A stretch of DNA of 64,000 bases from Oscillospiraceae bacterium (GCA_022009755.1 CP091722.1:1868001-1932000), one strand, 5' to 3'. Numbered from the stretch's first letter, positions 9,242 through 18,934 are shown. The notes: a model not told the origin generated them from the sequence alone. Numbers and translations are program-made.

Positions 9242-10597
9242 ATGGCAAGACTTTTCGGTACCGACGGCGTTCGGGGCGTGGCAAACCGCGAGCTGAGCGC
9301 GCAGCTGGCTTTTGATTTGGGGCGGGCGGGGGCATATGTGCTTACAAACCATATAAACCGACCGCGGATATTGGTGGGAAGGGATACGCGGCTTTCGGGC
9401 AACATGCTGGAATCCGCCCTTATTGCGGGAATAATGAGTGTGGGCGCGGATGCCGTTACCGTGGGTGTGATTCCCACGCCTGGCGTTGCGTTTTTAACGC
9501 GGTACTATTCCTGTGACGCGGGAGTTATGATAAGCGCATCGCACAACCCTATGGAGGATAACGGAATAAAATTCTTCAGCTCAAACGGCTACAAGCTGGC
9601 GGATGAGGTGGAGGACCGTATTCAGAGGGTGATAGAGGGAGCGGAGACGCTGCCGCAGCCTACGGGCATGGAGGTAGGCAAGCGCATAAAGGTTAAAAAT
9701 CCGGCGCAGGATTATATGGACTTTTTGCTTTCCACGGTGGATGTGCGCCTTGACAACATGAAAATAGTGCTGGACTGCGCCAACGGCGCGGCAAGCGAGA
9801 TAGCCCCGGCGCTTTTTGAAAGCCTGGGAGCCGAGGTGCTGCCCTACTATAATACGCCGGACGGCTGCAATATAAACAAAAACTGCGGCTCCACCCATTC
9901 GGAGCGCATATGCGAGCTGGTGGTGGAGCAGGATGCCGACTGCGGGCTTTCCTTTGACGGAGATGCCGACAGGCTTATTGCCTGCGATGAGCGCGGACAG
10001 GAGATAGACGGCGACCATATAATTGCTATTTGCGCCCGTCATATGCTTAAGCAGGGGAAGCTTCGGGGGGATACGGCGGTGTGCACCGTTATGTCCAACA
10101 TGGGGCTTACAAAAAGCGCTAAGGAGAACGGCTTTTTGCTGGAGCGCACTGCAGTGGGCGACCGATATGTTCTGGAGCGTATGCTAAAGGGGGGCTATTC
10201 CCTGGGCGGAGAAAAGAGCGGGCATGTGATATTCCTTGATTACAATACCACGGGGGACGGCATGCTTACGGCGCTTCAGCTGCTTTCCGCTGCAAAAAAA
10301 GAGGGGGAGAAGCTCAGCCGTGCGGCGGAGGTGATGCAAAATATGCCGCAGGTGTTGCTGAACATGACGGTGGATAACAGCGTAAAGAATACATATATGC
10401 AATGCAAGCCGGTGGCCGACGCCATTGCACAGGCAGAGGCGGAGCTGGGGGACAGCGGACGGATACTGGTGCGCGCCTCCGGCACGGAGCCGCTGCTGCG
10501 GATAATGCTGGAGGGCAGCAATGAGGAGCAGATAGCGCGCCTGGGGCTTAATGTAGCACAGGCAATGAGAGAGCATTTAGGGGCCAAAAGGCGCTGA
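9242..10597 (+). CDS. glmM: Phosphoglucosamine mutase
   Basis: Converts glucosamine-6-phosphate to glucosamine-1-phosphate for UDP-GlcNAc and peptidoglycan synthesis. The 451 residues are the full family length. The protein begins MARLFGTDGVRG; the phosphoserine loop ISASHNP places the catalytic Ser at residue 100. The metal loop DGDADR lies near residue 240, GGEKSGH near 320, and the phosphate-binding RASGTEP near the C-terminus. It starts 3 nt after the preceding stop and is followed by a strong terminator. Confidence 0.97.
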   Translation: MARLFGTDGVRGVANRELSAQLAFDLGRAGAYVLTNHINRPRILVGRDTRLSGNMLESALIAGIMSVGADAVTVGVIPTPGVAFLTRYYSCDAGVMISASHNPMEDNGIKFFSSNGYKLADEVEDRIQRVIEGAETLPQPTGMEVGKRIKVKNPAQDYMDFLLSTVDVRLDNMKIVLDCANGAASEIAPALFESLGAEVLPYYNTPDGCNINKNCGSTHSERICELVVEQDADCGLSFDGDADRLIACDERGQEIDGDHIIAICARHMLKQGKLRGDTAVCTVMSNMGLTKSAKENGFLLERTAVGDRYVLERMLKGGYSLGGEKSGHVIFLDYNTTGDGMLTALQLLSAAKKEGEKLSRAAEVMQNMPQVLLNMTVDNSVKNTYMQCKPVADAIAQAEAELGDSGRILVRASGTEPLLRIMLEGSNEEQIARLGLNVAQAMREHLGAKRR

Positions 10598-10622
10598 AGA
10601 AACATAAAAATGGTACGAAAAA

Positions 10623-10664
10623 GCCGCAAAGAGAGGGAAAAATCTTTGCGGCGGGTTTGTTTTT
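10623..10664 (+). terminator. Terminator after glmM
   Basis: Stem GCCGCAAAGA/TCTTTGCGGC (10623-10632 and 10643-10652), then GGGTTTGTTTTT. Confidence 0.75.
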
Positions 10665-10712
10665 GCAGACGGGTCTTATTTGTCTGAACAGATACGGACA
10701 GGAGGAAAACGG

Positions 10713-11078
10713 ATGAGCCTTCCGCTTATCATACTTACGGGGCTGCTGCTTGCGGCGGCGGGCAGCGGCATATTGCTGCTGCTTCCGCCGGTGTTCAAGC
10801 TGCCGTGGAAAACGACGGTAAAAAGGTGTATTTGGTTTACCGTAGGGCTGGAAGCTGCGGTTGCAGCCGTTTTCTGCATTTTTAACGGAGTGCGGCCTAC
10901 GGTTGCGGGGCAGATGGCGTGGTATATTGCGCGTTTCTTCCAGATATGTGTTCTGGGAGTGCTGGATGCGCAGATAATGAAAAAATACCGCAGTCAGGGC
11001 ATGACTGCGCTGTATGTGATTGCGGGCTCGCTGCTTGCGCAGGCGCTGCAATACGGAATCATACGCCTGATATACTAA
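10713..11078 (+). CDS. Small integral membrane protein, unknown
   Basis: 121 residues with about four hydrophobic segments (beginning MSLPLIILTGLLLAAAGSG). The ATG at 10713 is preceded by a strong AGGAGG at 7-nt spacing, better than the ATG at 10680. No family motif is recognised. It lies between the glmM terminator and the metal permease gene and may be co-transcribed with the latter. Confidence 0.6.
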   Translation: MSLPLIILTGLLLAAAGSGILLLLPPVFKLPWKTTVKRCIWFTVGLEAAVAAVFCIFNGVRPTVAGQMAWYIARFFQICVLGVLDAQIMKKYRSQGMTALYVIAGSLLAQALQYGIIRLIY

Positions 11079-11152
11079 GGCGCGTACTGAGGTGCGCTCG
11101 GGGTGCGGGCGGGAATATGATTCGGATTACGGGGGTATAAGAAACGGAGAAT

Positions 11153-12145
11153 ATGTGGGAAAAAATTGCCGATATACTGCTTGATACGGTGCTTGATTGC
11201 TTAAAGCTGCTTCCGTTTTTGTTGGCGGCGTATTTGCTTATAGAATGGCTGGAGCATCGGGCGGGGGACCGTTTCGGTGCGTTTTTGAAGAGATCGGGGC
11301 GGCTTGGGCCGCTTATAGGCGGACTGCTGGGATTGGTGCCGCAGTGCGGCTTTTCCGTGGTGTGCGCCAACTTTTATGCAGGCGGCCTTGTATCCATGGG
11401 CACGGTTATAGCGGTAATGCTGGCTACCAGCGATGAAGCGCTGCCGCTGCTGCTTACGGAGGGCATAGGAAACGGCATGCAGATAGCGGAGATATTGCTG
11501 CTGCTTGCCACAAAGCTTGTAATAGGAGTGGCGGCCGGCTTTGCCGTGGATGCCGTAATCGGCGCATACAGGCGGCGAAAAGCGCTGAAAACGGCGCCGG
11601 ATGCGGCAAAAAGCGAGGAAGAGCACGAAGCGCATGTGCACGCGCATACGGAGCGGGAATGTGAAGGCAGGGAGCATGAGGAGCATTCGGAGCACGGGCA
11701 CAATCACAATACGCTGTGCGAGCATTGCGGATGCGAGGAGCAGCACGGCTTTGTCAGGGGGATACTGCTGCCGGCGCTCAAGCATGTGGGCTCCATTATG
11801 CTGTTTATTTTTGCGGTGACGCTTGCACTTAATGCGGTGGTGGAGTTTATTGGAGAGGACAGCCTGAAATCCCTGCTGGGCGGAAGCGCGCTGCTTCAGC
11901 CCGTTATCGCCGCGATCTTCGGTTTTATACCCAATTGTGCGGCATCGGTGGTGATAACCGAGCTGTATATATCGGGCGGACTGGGCTTCGGCGCGGCGGT
12001 GGCGGGGCTTTGCACGGGAGCGGGAACCGGGCTGCTGATGCTTTTCCGCGCAAACCGCAGCATACGCCAGAATCTGACGATAATGGGCATAATGTTTGCA
12101 GTGGCAAGCCTGAGCGGCATCATATTGCAGCTGATCACTGCCTGA
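11153..12145 (+). CDS. ArsP_2-type heavy-metal/manganese efflux permease with His-rich loop
   Basis: A 330-residue polytopic membrane protein resembling the family annotated as 'putative 10-TM heavy-metal exporter', 'arsenic efflux protein' or 'putative manganese transporter' (PF11449 type). Two similar halves each carry a P-x-CG/CA signature: GLVPQCGFSVVCANFYAGG in the first and GFIPNCAASVVITELYISG in the second. Between them is a soluble His/Glu-rich loop (EEHEAHVHAHTERE, then HSEHGHNHN, then CEHCGC), a plausible metal sensor or chelator. The substrate cannot be told from sequence alone. Confidence 0.75.
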   Translation: MWEKIADILLDTVLDCLKLLPFLLAAYLLIEWLEHRAGDRFGAFLKRSGRLGPLIGGLLGLVPQCGFSVVCANFYAGGLVSMGTVIAVMLATSDEALPLLLTEGIGNGMQIAEILLLLATKLVIGVAAGFAVDAVIGAYRRRKALKTAPDAAKSEEEHEAHVHAHTERECEGREHEEHSEHGHNHNTLCEHCGCEEQHGFVRGILLPALKHVGSIMLFIFAVTLALNAVVEFIGEDSLKSLLGGSALLQPVIAAIFGFIPNCAASVVITELYISGGLGFGAAVAGLCTGAGTGLLMLFRANRSIRQNLTIMGIMFAVASLSGIILQLITA

Positions 12146-12353
12146 AGCCGCAGCGGGGAAAATCGGCGGCACCGATTTAACCGAATATTTACCTTTATAT
12201 GCTTTTCCGAAGGCGTGTGAAGTGGTATAATAATGCAAAAGGGGTTTCAAAGCGGGTCGTGCCGCATGTATTTGGCTATAACGGCGGCATCTGCAAAAAA
12301 ATGATGCTGAAAAACCCGTGCCGGCGTTTGGCGGCGGCTATGAAAGGAAATAT

Positions 12354-13505
12354 ATGAGCGAACAAAAGAAGACCTCCATAGGAGGACAGGCTCTGCTTGA
12401 GGGCATAATGATGCGCGGACCGAAGGTGACTGCCATTGCAGTGCGGGATCCTGAGGGCAGGATGGTGCTGGAGAAATACCCCACCAAGGGCAACGATCGC
12501 CCCAAGTTCTGCCGTTTGCCCTTTATAAGAGGAATATTCAATTTGTACGATTCGCTGGTATTCGGCTATAAATGCCTTATGCGTTCTGCGGAAATCGCGG
12601 GGCTGGAGGAGGAAGAGACGCCCAAGAAGGGCAAAGCGCCGGTGCAGGAGGCGGACAAGCAGGCTGCGCAGGCGGGTGTCGATACGGAGGGTCAAGCGCC
12701 GGAGACGGGCGAAATCGGGGCGGAAGAGACTTCGCAGGCCGGCAGCGCAGGCGCGCAGCCGGCAGCGGCGGAAAGCGCCGAGGCGGCGGACGGCAAAGCG
12801 GCGTGCTCACAGGAGCCGGCGGCTGCGCGGGAAGCGGCGGCCAAGGACGGCGCAAAGGATAAATCGGGCAAGGAAAAGGCGCAGAGCGCGGCGATGATGA
12901 TATTCAGCGTGGTGCTGGGGCTGCTGCTTGCAATAGGGCTGTTCATATATTTGCCCAGCCTGATAACCAAATGGCTCAGCGGCGCCGTTCCGGCCTTTGA
13001 AAACCAGGTGCTAAGAAGCGTGGCGGAGGGTGTTATACGGATTATCATATTCATAGGCTACATGGCAAGCATGCTGCTTATGAAGGATATCCGCAGGACA
13101 TACATGTATCACGGCGCGGAGCACAAGACGATATTCTGCTATGAAAACGGCTTGCCCCTCACGGTGGAGAATGTACGCAGGCAGAGCCGGTTTCATCCCC
13201 GCTGCGGAACCTCCTTTATGATACTTATGCTGTTTGTGGGAATATTCATTTCCATGTTCATATCCACGCCCAACCCTGTTGTGCGTACGCTTATAAAGCT
13301 TGCGTGCCTGCCGGTAGTGGTTTCGATAGGCTATGAGCTTATAAAGCTGGCGGGGAGATACGATAACATATTTACCCGCATTATAAGCGCGCCGGGGAAG
13401 TGGCTCCAGCGGATAACCACGCGCGAGCCGGACGACAGCATGATAGAATGCGCCATTGCCGCCTTTGAGGCGGTAGTGCCCAAGGACGGCAGCGACAACT
13501 GGTAA
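12354..13505 (+). CDS. DUF1385 (YqhQ-like) membrane protein with low-complexity insert
   Basis: A 383-residue member of the DUF1385 family, common in Firmicutes and of unknown function. The N-terminal signature is IGGQALLEGIMMRGPK. A 100-residue Ala/Glu/Lys-rich stretch (about residues 85-185) is inserted before the membrane helices (MMIFSVVLGLLLAIGLFIYL and others), which are followed by the conserved YHGAEHKTIFCYE, RRQSRFHPRCGTSFM and later helices. The ATG at 12354 follows GAAAGGAAATAT. A possible -10 TATAAT lies at 12226-12231 with a poor -35. The gap upstream (12146-12353) otherwise holds only a weak 7-bp hairpin at 12160-12178. Confidence 0.85.
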   Translation: MSEQKKTSIGGQALLEGIMMRGPKVTAIAVRDPEGRMVLEKYPTKGNDRPKFCRLPFIRGIFNLYDSLVFGYKCLMRSAEIAGLEEEETPKKGKAPVQEADKQAAQAGVDTEGQAPETGEIGAEETSQAGSAGAQPAAAESAEAADGKAACSQEPAAAREAAAKDGAKDKSGKEKAQSAAMMIFSVVLGLLLAIGLFIYLPSLITKWLSGAVPAFENQVLRSVAEGVIRIIIFIGYMASMLLMKDIRRTYMYHGAEHKTIFCYENGLPLTVENVRRQSRFHPRCGTSFMILMLFVGIFISMFISTPNPVVRTLIKLACLPVVVSIGYELIKLAGRYDNIFTRIISAPGKWLQRITTREPDDSMIECAIAAFEAVVPKDGSDNW

Positions 13506-13638
13506 GGGCAGGAGCGCGAGGAAATCGGCGGCGCAGGTTCAAACGGATATTTTTTGAAAAAAGGCGCGGCGGAGAACCGCAGGGCGGCGGGAACGGAATT
13601 TTTGCGCGAAGCGGCAGCAAACCGCAGGGAAGGCTGAA

Positions 13639-14378
13639 ATGGAGAATATTACAACGACATATAACTGGGCGGGCTTTATATCCGCCTATTGGTGGGTACT
13701 GCTGATAACGGCGGCATTTGCATATCTTCTGGGCAGCGTCAATTTTGCCATTATTTTTTCCTCGATTGCCCGCAGGAGAGATATACGCAAGTACGGCAGC
13801 GGCAATGCGGGGGCTACGAATGTGTTAAGAACCTTCGGGCCGGTGCTGGGAGGCTGCACCTTTGTGTGCGATGTGCTTAAGGGGCTTGCGGCGGTGGCTG
13901 CGGCGGGAGCGGCGGCATCATACCTTGTTCCGGGAGGGGACGGCGCGCGCGAGGTGGCGGCGATAAGCGGAATGGCCTGTGTTTCGGGCATATGTTCCCA
14001 GTGTTTTTCTCCTTCCGAGGCGGCAAGGGCGTAAGCACCACGCTGGGCGTGCTGTTTATGCTGGACTGGCGTGTGGCGCTTTCCTGTCTTGGGGTGTTTA
14101 TAATAGCGACGGTTTGTTCGCGCATGGTTTCGCTGGGGTCTGTGTGCGCGGCGGTGGCGGTGCCCGTGGCTACGCTTGGCTTTTCCTATACGGAGGGCTT
14201 TACGCCGCGAGAAAGGCTGGTGTGCGTTCTTGCCATGGCGGCGGTGTGTATTGCCGTTATAATCAAGCATTCATCAAATATTGCAAGGATAGCGGCGGGC
14301 AAGGAATCACGCCTGTCCTTGGGAAGCAAAAAGAAGCAGGACGGCAACGCTGCGCCCCGGGAGCAGGACAAGCGGTAA
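13639..14378 (+). CDS. plsY: Glycerol-3-phosphate acyltransferase PlsY, one frameshift
   Basis: Integral membrane enzyme that acylates glycerol-3-phosphate from acyl-phosphate, the first committed step of phospholipid synthesis. Seen: YLLGSVNFAIIFSSI, the glycine-rich GSGNAGATNVLRTFG, then GHMFPVFFSFRGGKGVSTTLG and several helices. One base is missing near the T run at 13982-13984. Adding a T restores the GHMFPVFF block across the break and gives a 246-residue protein. A charged tail (KKKQDGNAAPREQDK) ends the chain. The start at 13639 was taken as the first ATG. Confidence 0.9.
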
Positions 14379-14473
14379 AAAGGGATAAACTGACGGCTAA
14401 GGTTACCAAAGCAAATAAAAAAATATTAAAACAAAAGGAAAGGATGCCCGCAGGGGCAGAGCAGGTGGAGGAT

Positions 14474-15947
14474 ATGGAGAAGAAATTTCTGGCATTTGAT
14501 TTCGGCGCAAGCAGCGGCCGCGCTATTTTGGGCAGGCTGGAGAACGGCAAACTTACAATGGAGGAGATCCACCGTTTTTCAAACGATCCGGTGGAGATAT
14601 GCGGGCATTATCACTGGGATATTTTCCGCCTGTTTTTTGAGATCAAGCAGGGGCTTATCAAATATGCAAACATGGGCTACGGCAAGCTGGACGGCATAGG
14701 CATTGACACCTGGGGCGTGGATTTCGGGCTTTTGGGCAAGGACGGCGAGCTGCTGGGAGCGCCGTATCACTACCGTGACAAGAGAACGGACGGCATGATG
14801 GAGCAGGCGCAGAAGCTTATGCCCCGCCGGGAGATATTCCGCCACAGCGGCGTATCCTTTGAATTTTTCAATACGCTTAACCAGCTGCTTGCCATGAAGC
14901 TTGCTTCAAGCGCGGCGCTGGAGGGCGCGCAGGAGCTGCTGTTTATTCCGGACCTGTTTGCCTATTTCCTTACGGGCAACAAGGGTACGGAATTCTGCGA
15001 GGCCACAACAAGCCAGATGATAGACCCCGAAACCGGCGACTGGTCGGAGGATATCATAAAGGCGATGGGCTTCCCCAGAAGAATATTCGGGCGCATCGAG
15101 CAGCCGGGAACGCTGCGCGGCATGCTGCTGCCCTCGGTGTGCAAGGAGTGCGGCTTGGAGCCTACTCCGGTGTATGTTGTGGCATCGCACGATACAAACG
15201 CCGCCTCCGCGGCAGTGCCGGCGCAGGGGGAAAACTGGGCATTTCTTTCCAGCGGAACATGGTCGCTTCTAGGCATAGAGGTGGACAAGCCCGTGGTAAA
15301 TGATGTTACATATGAGCGTAATTTCTCCAACGAGGGCGCTATCGGCGGGCGGTACGATCTGTTAAGCAATATAATGGGGCTGTGGATAATTCAGCAGCTT
15401 CGGGCGGACTGGGAGCGTGCGGGCGAGAAGCTCTCCTTCCCGGATATGGTGAAGCTGGCGCAGGAGGCGCAGCCGTTCAAGTGCTTTATTAACCCCGACG
15501 ATAAGAGCTTTGTGGCGCCCGTCGGCATGGAGGAGCGGATACGCGCCTATTGCGAAAGAACCGGGCAGGAGGTGCCGCTTACCCGCGGAGAGGTTATCCG
15601 CACGGCGTATGAGAGCCTTGCACTGAAATACCGCGAGGCCATTGACGACCTTGAAAATAACGGGCAAGCGAATCGATGTGCTGCATATAGTGGGCGGAGG
15701 ATGTCAGAACCTGCTGCTTAACCGCATGACGGCAAACGCCATAGGCCGCAAGGTGGTAACAGGGCCTGCGGAGGGCACCGCCATGGGCAATATACTCATT
15801 CAGGCTATGGGCGAGGGCAGCATAAAGGATGTGGCTCAGCTGCGCGAGGTGGTGCGCGCCTCCGTGGACACCGGAGAGTATCTGCCCCAGGATAAGCAGG
15901 CGTGGGACGAGGCCTATGCGCGCTATTGCAGGGTGACCAAATGCTGA
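14474..15947 (+). CDS. rhaB: Rhamnulokinase, one frameshift
   Basis: FGGY-family sugar kinase that phosphorylates L-rhamnulose. The N-terminus has FDFGASSGRAIL; DTWGVDFGLLG, ASHDTNAA and the family-typical LSSGTWSLLGIE follow. The frame breaks at the AAAA run 15654-15657; removing one A joins DDLE to ITGKRIDVLHIVGGGCQN and yields about 490 residues. An upstream in-frame ATG at 14444 has the better ribosome site (AAAAGGAAAGG), so ten more residues are possible. No other rhamnose genes are nearby. Its position between plsY and mrnC is unusual. Confidence 0.9.
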
Positions 15948-16422
15948 AGCTGGCTCTTCGCGCTTCGGAGCTGACCCCGGAAAGGCCGTGCAGGAAAAGC
16001 CGCTGGCTTTGGCCTTTGTGGGGGACAGTGTATTTGACCTGTATGTGCGGGAGTATGTGCGCGCAAGCGGGCTTAATACGCATATGCTGCACCGAGAGGC
16101 CGTAAAGTTTGTCTCGGCGCACGCTCAGGCGGAGGCGTTTATTGCAATAGAGGCGCAGCTTACACCGCAGGAAGAGTACATATACAGGCGGGGGCGCAAT
16201 ACAAAGCCCACAACGGTGCCCAAAAACGCCGGGGTGAAGGATTACCGCAGCGCTACGGGCTTGGAAACGCTGGTGGGATACCTGTTTCTTACCGGGCAGC
16301 TTGAGCGCCTGGATGAGCTTATGGAAAGGATACTTACCGGCACGCGGCAGGATGACGGCGAATGCGAGGGCAAGACCGAAGCAAAGGCGTGCGCGCAGCA
16401 GCAGACGGAAACACAAGGATAA
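15941..16422 (+). CDS. mrnC: Mini-ribonuclease III, probable frameshift near the N-terminus
   Basis: RNase III catalytic domain lacking a dsRNA-binding domain; in Bacillus the enzyme matures 23S rRNA ends. Seen: LALAFVGDSVFDLYVREY, HREAVKFVSAHAQA, EEYIYRRGRN and the second RNase III signature around GLETLVGYLFL. The natural start appears to be the ATG at 15941, overlapping the rhaB stop, which reads MLKLALRASELTPE. One A seems to be missing from AAA at 15981-15983; adding it joins this to KAVQEKPLALAF. Otherwise translation would begin at GTG 15988. A Gln/Glu-rich tail ends the protein. Confidence 0.88.
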
Positions 16423-16467
16423 ATACGGAAAGGGAAGCCGCCGCAAAACGGGCGGCACGGAAATCAG

Positions 16468-17556
16468 ATGGCATACAATAACGGACGCGCGCAGTCGCGC
16501 GGCGGAAAAAACGGCGCCCGCGGCAAGGGCGGATATGAAGCAAACGGGCATTCGGGCTTTGACAAAAAGGGCGGGCAGACCGGCGGATATAAAAAGCACG
16601 GCGGATATGCGCACGGCCAAACGAACGCTCACGGTGAAAAAAGCAGCGGACGCTTTGAAGGAAAACAAAACAGAAGCCGGAGCAGCTTTGAAAATGACTC
16701 CTTCGCCAAAAAGGAATACCGCAGCGCGCGGGAGAATGAAAGCTTCCGCCGTCAGCGGGAGGCCTGCGACAAAGAGACCTTCTTTGAGCAGGAGCAGAGC
16801 GCGCAGGAGGCGGAAAACATTCTTGAGGGGCGCAATGCCGTTAAGGAAGCGATAAAGGCGGGGCGCGAGATAGAAAAGATACTTATCTCCAACGGCCCCG
16901 GCGACGGCAGCGTCAGGGAAATCGCGGCTCATGGGCGCAAAAACGGAGTTTTGGTGCAGGAGGTGGACCGCATACGCCTTGATAAGCTCAGCCAAACGGG
17001 GGCGCATCAGGGGATAATCGCCTTTGTGGCGGCAAAGGAATACTGCACCGTGGACGACATTCTGGAAAGAGCAAAGGCAAAGGGAGAGGATCCGTTTATA
17101 ATCATTCTGGACGGCATAACCGACCCGCAGAACCTCGGCTCCATTATAAGAAGCGCGGAGTGCGCGGGGGCGCACGGGGTAATAATACCCAAGCGGCGCG
17201 CGGTGGGGCTTACTCCGACAGTGGCAAAGGCCAGCGCGGGGGCAATTGAATATATGCCCGTGGCAAAGGTGACAAACATCGCCCAGACCGTGCAGTATCT
17301 TAAAAAGCAGGGCGTATGGATATTCGGCGCCGCAATGGACGGAGAGCCGGCAACGCGCACTAACCTTCGGGGGCCTATCGGCATAGTTATAGGTGCGGAG
17401 GGGCCGGGATTGGGTCAGCTTGTGCGCAAGAGCTGCGACAGGATAATCTCCCTGCCGGTAAAGGGAGGCATAGATTCCCTCAATGCGGCGGTGGCGGCGG
17501 CTGTTATCATGTATGAGGCGGTGCGTCAGCGGGACGGATACTGCGAGAAAGGATAA
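16468..17556 (+). CDS. rlmB: SpoU-family 2'-O-ribose RNA methyltransferase (RlmB-like) with basic Gly-rich extension
   Basis: SAM-dependent methylation of a guanosine ribose in 23S rRNA is the expected activity. The C-terminal 250 residues carry the substrate-binding domain (ILEGRNAVKEAIKAGREIE) and the SPOUT knot motifs ILDGITDPQNLGSIIRSAE, GVIIPKRRAVGLTP, GIVIGAEGPGL and LPVKGGIDSLNAAVAAAV. About 110 N-terminal residues are low-complexity, rich in Gly, Lys, Arg and His, and resemble a disordered RNA-binding tail. The neighbours mrnC and sigH match Firmicute order, with yacP absent. Confidence 0.92.
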   Translation: MAYNNGRAQSRGGKNGARGKGGYEANGHSGFDKKGGQTGGYKKHGGYAHGQTNAHGEKSSGRFEGKQNRSRSSFENDSFAKKEYRSARENESFRRQREACDKETFFEQEQSAQEAENILEGRNAVKEAIKAGREIEKILISNGPGDGSVREIAAHGRKNGVLVQEVDRIRLDKLSQTGAHQGIIAFVAAKEYCTVDDILERAKAKGEDPFIIILDGITDPQNLGSIIRSAECAGAHGVIIPKRRAVGLTPTVAKASAGAIEYMPVAKVTNIAQTVQYLKKQGVWIFGAAMDGEPATRTNLRGPIGIVIGAEGPGLGQLVRKSCDRIISLPVKGGIDSLNAAVAAAVIMYEAVRQRDGYCEKG

Positions 17557-17560
17557 GGGT

Positions 17561-18178
17561 TTGACACAGGCGGATTTGTGCTCAATGGAGGAAAACCGCA
17601 TAGTGCAGCTGGCTCAGAAGGGCGACGATGCCGCCCTTGAGCTGATTTTAACGCGATATAAGGACCTTGTGCGCTCAAGGGCTCGGGCATACTTTATTAT
17701 GGGGGCGGAAACCGAGGACCTTATCCAGGAGGGAATGTTCGGGCTGTTCAAGGCGGTGCGGGATTATGATCCGGAAAAAAACGCCGGGTTTTATTCCTTT
17801 GCCGAGCTGTGCATAAGGCGCCAGCTTATAAGCGCGCTCAAAGGTGCATCACGCCTTAAGCACGGCCCGCTGAATACCTATGTTTCCCTTAACAAGCCCG
17901 TGCAGGAGGATTCCGAGCGCACGCTTATGGATGTGCTGGGGGGCAGCCGACTGGACGACCCGGAGACGCTGCTTATAAGCCGTGAGGAATATACTGTGAT
18001 AACCGGCAAAATTGAGCGCGTGCTTTCGGATTTTGAAAAGCAGGTGCTGGAGGCTTATCTTTCGGGATACAGCTACCGCGATATTGCAAAGCAGACGGGC
18101 GCGCAGCCCAAAAGCGTGGATAACGCGCTGCAAAGGATAAAAAAGAAGCTGGAAAGGGCTTTGGGAAGAAGCAGATGA
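17561..18178 (+). CDS. sigH: RNA polymerase sigma-H factor, TTG start
   Basis: Alternative sigma factor for the transition to stationary phase and early sporulation. The 205 residues fit the family (about 210-218). Region 2 holds DLVRSRARAYFIMGAETEDLIQEGMFGLFKAVRDYD; region 4 is YRDIAKQTGAQPKSVDNALQRIKKK. The TTG at 17561 was chosen because AAAGGATAAGGG lies immediately upstream; the ATG at 17585 has no ribosome site. It overlaps the next gene as ATGA. Confidence 0.93.
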   Translation: MTQADLCSMEENRIVQLAQKGDDAALELILTRYKDLVRSRARAYFIMGAETEDLIQEGMFGLFKAVRDYDPEKNAGFYSFAELCIRRQLISALKGASRLKHGPLNTYVSLNKPVQEDSERTLMDVLGGSRLDDPETLLISREEYTVITGKIERVLSDFEKQVLEAYLSGYSYRDIAKQTGAQPKSVDNALQRIKKKLERALGRSR

Positions 18179-18852
18179 TCAAGGCGGTTATATTTGATCT
18201 GGACGGCACCCTTGCCGACACACTGAATACGCTTGCGTATTTTTCCAATAAGACGCTTGAGCATATAGGGCTTGCGCCGATAGAAACGGAGCGCTTCCGC
18301 TATCTTGTGGGGCGGGGGGCAACGGTGCTTATGGAGCAGATGCTGCTTCTGCGCGGCAAAGAGCCGGATAAGCAGACGGTGGAAAAAATGCTGGCGGATT
18401 TTAACGAAATGTACCTTGCAAACACAATGTATCTTACAAAGCCGTATCCGGGCATAGAAGCAATGCTGCGTCAGGTGCGCGCCATGGGTATAAAAACGGC
18501 GGTGTTTTCCAATAAGCCCGATGCGGCGGCGCAGAAGGTGGTGCCCGCGCTTTTTGATATCTCCTTTGATTTTGTGCTGGGCAAAAGGGAAGAACTGCCC
18601 CGCAAGCCTGCGCCGGACGGCGCGCTTTTGGCCGCAAAAGCCATGGGCGTTACCCCGGAGGAATGCCTGTATGTGGGGGACACCGATACCGATATGCAGA
18701 CGGGCGCCGCTGCGGGCATGACCACGGCGGGCGTGCTTTGGGGCTTCCGCACGGAGCGGGAGCTTAGGGAAAACAACGCCTGCATTATTGCAAAGGAGCC
18801 GCAGGATATAGTTAATGCGGTGCGCCGCTTAAACGGGCAGGATGCAAAATAA
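18175..18852 (+). CDS. HAD-family phosphatase (phosphoglycolate phosphatase-like)
   Basis: 225 residues of haloacid dehalogenase fold: nucleophile motif I FDLDGTLADTL, motif II VFSNKP, the conserved Lys in RKPAPDGALLA, and motif III YVGDTDTDMQTGAAAGM. The alpha-helical cap lies between motifs I and II, as in Gph/PpaX. The substrate (phosphoglycolate or pyrophosphate) cannot be fixed from sequence. It overlaps sigH by 4 nt and ends at a terminator. Confidence 0.85.
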   Translation: MIKAVIFDLDGTLADTLNTLAYFSNKTLEHIGLAPIETERFRYLVGRGATVLMEQMLLLRGKEPDKQTVEKMLADFNEMYLANTMYLTKPYPGIEAMLRQVRAMGIKTAVFSNKPDAAAQKVVPALFDISFDFVLGKREELPRKPAPDGALLAAKAMGVTPEECLYVGDTDTDMQTGAAAGMTTAGVLWGFRTERELRENNACIIAKEPQDIVNAVRRLNGQDAK

Positions 18853-18870
18853 AGCGCTTGATAAAAGCGT

Positions 18871-18899
18871 AAAAAAGGGCCGCAAAGGCGGCCCTTTTT
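18871..18899. terminator. Bidirectional terminator between convergent genes
   Basis: Stem GGGCCGC/GCGGCCC (18877-18883 and 18888-18894), with AAAAAA on the left and TTTTT on the right, so it can serve both the HAD gene and the opposing secreted-protein gene. Confidence 0.85.
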
Positions 18900-18934
18900 G
18901 TGTCTTTTGCCCCTGCATGAGGGAACGGGAAGGA

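Noticed and set aside
13979..14443. N-terminal extension of rhaB through the plsY region
   Set aside because: This part is plsY read in another frame; the kinase proper begins at 14474 or at 14444.
15805..17601. Very long reading frame (about 600 codons) on the minus strand opposite mrnC, rlmB and sigH
   Set aside because: It is antisense to three well-conserved genes, lacks family motifs and is rich in Arg, Leu, Cys and His, as expected from a mirror frame in GC-rich coding DNA.
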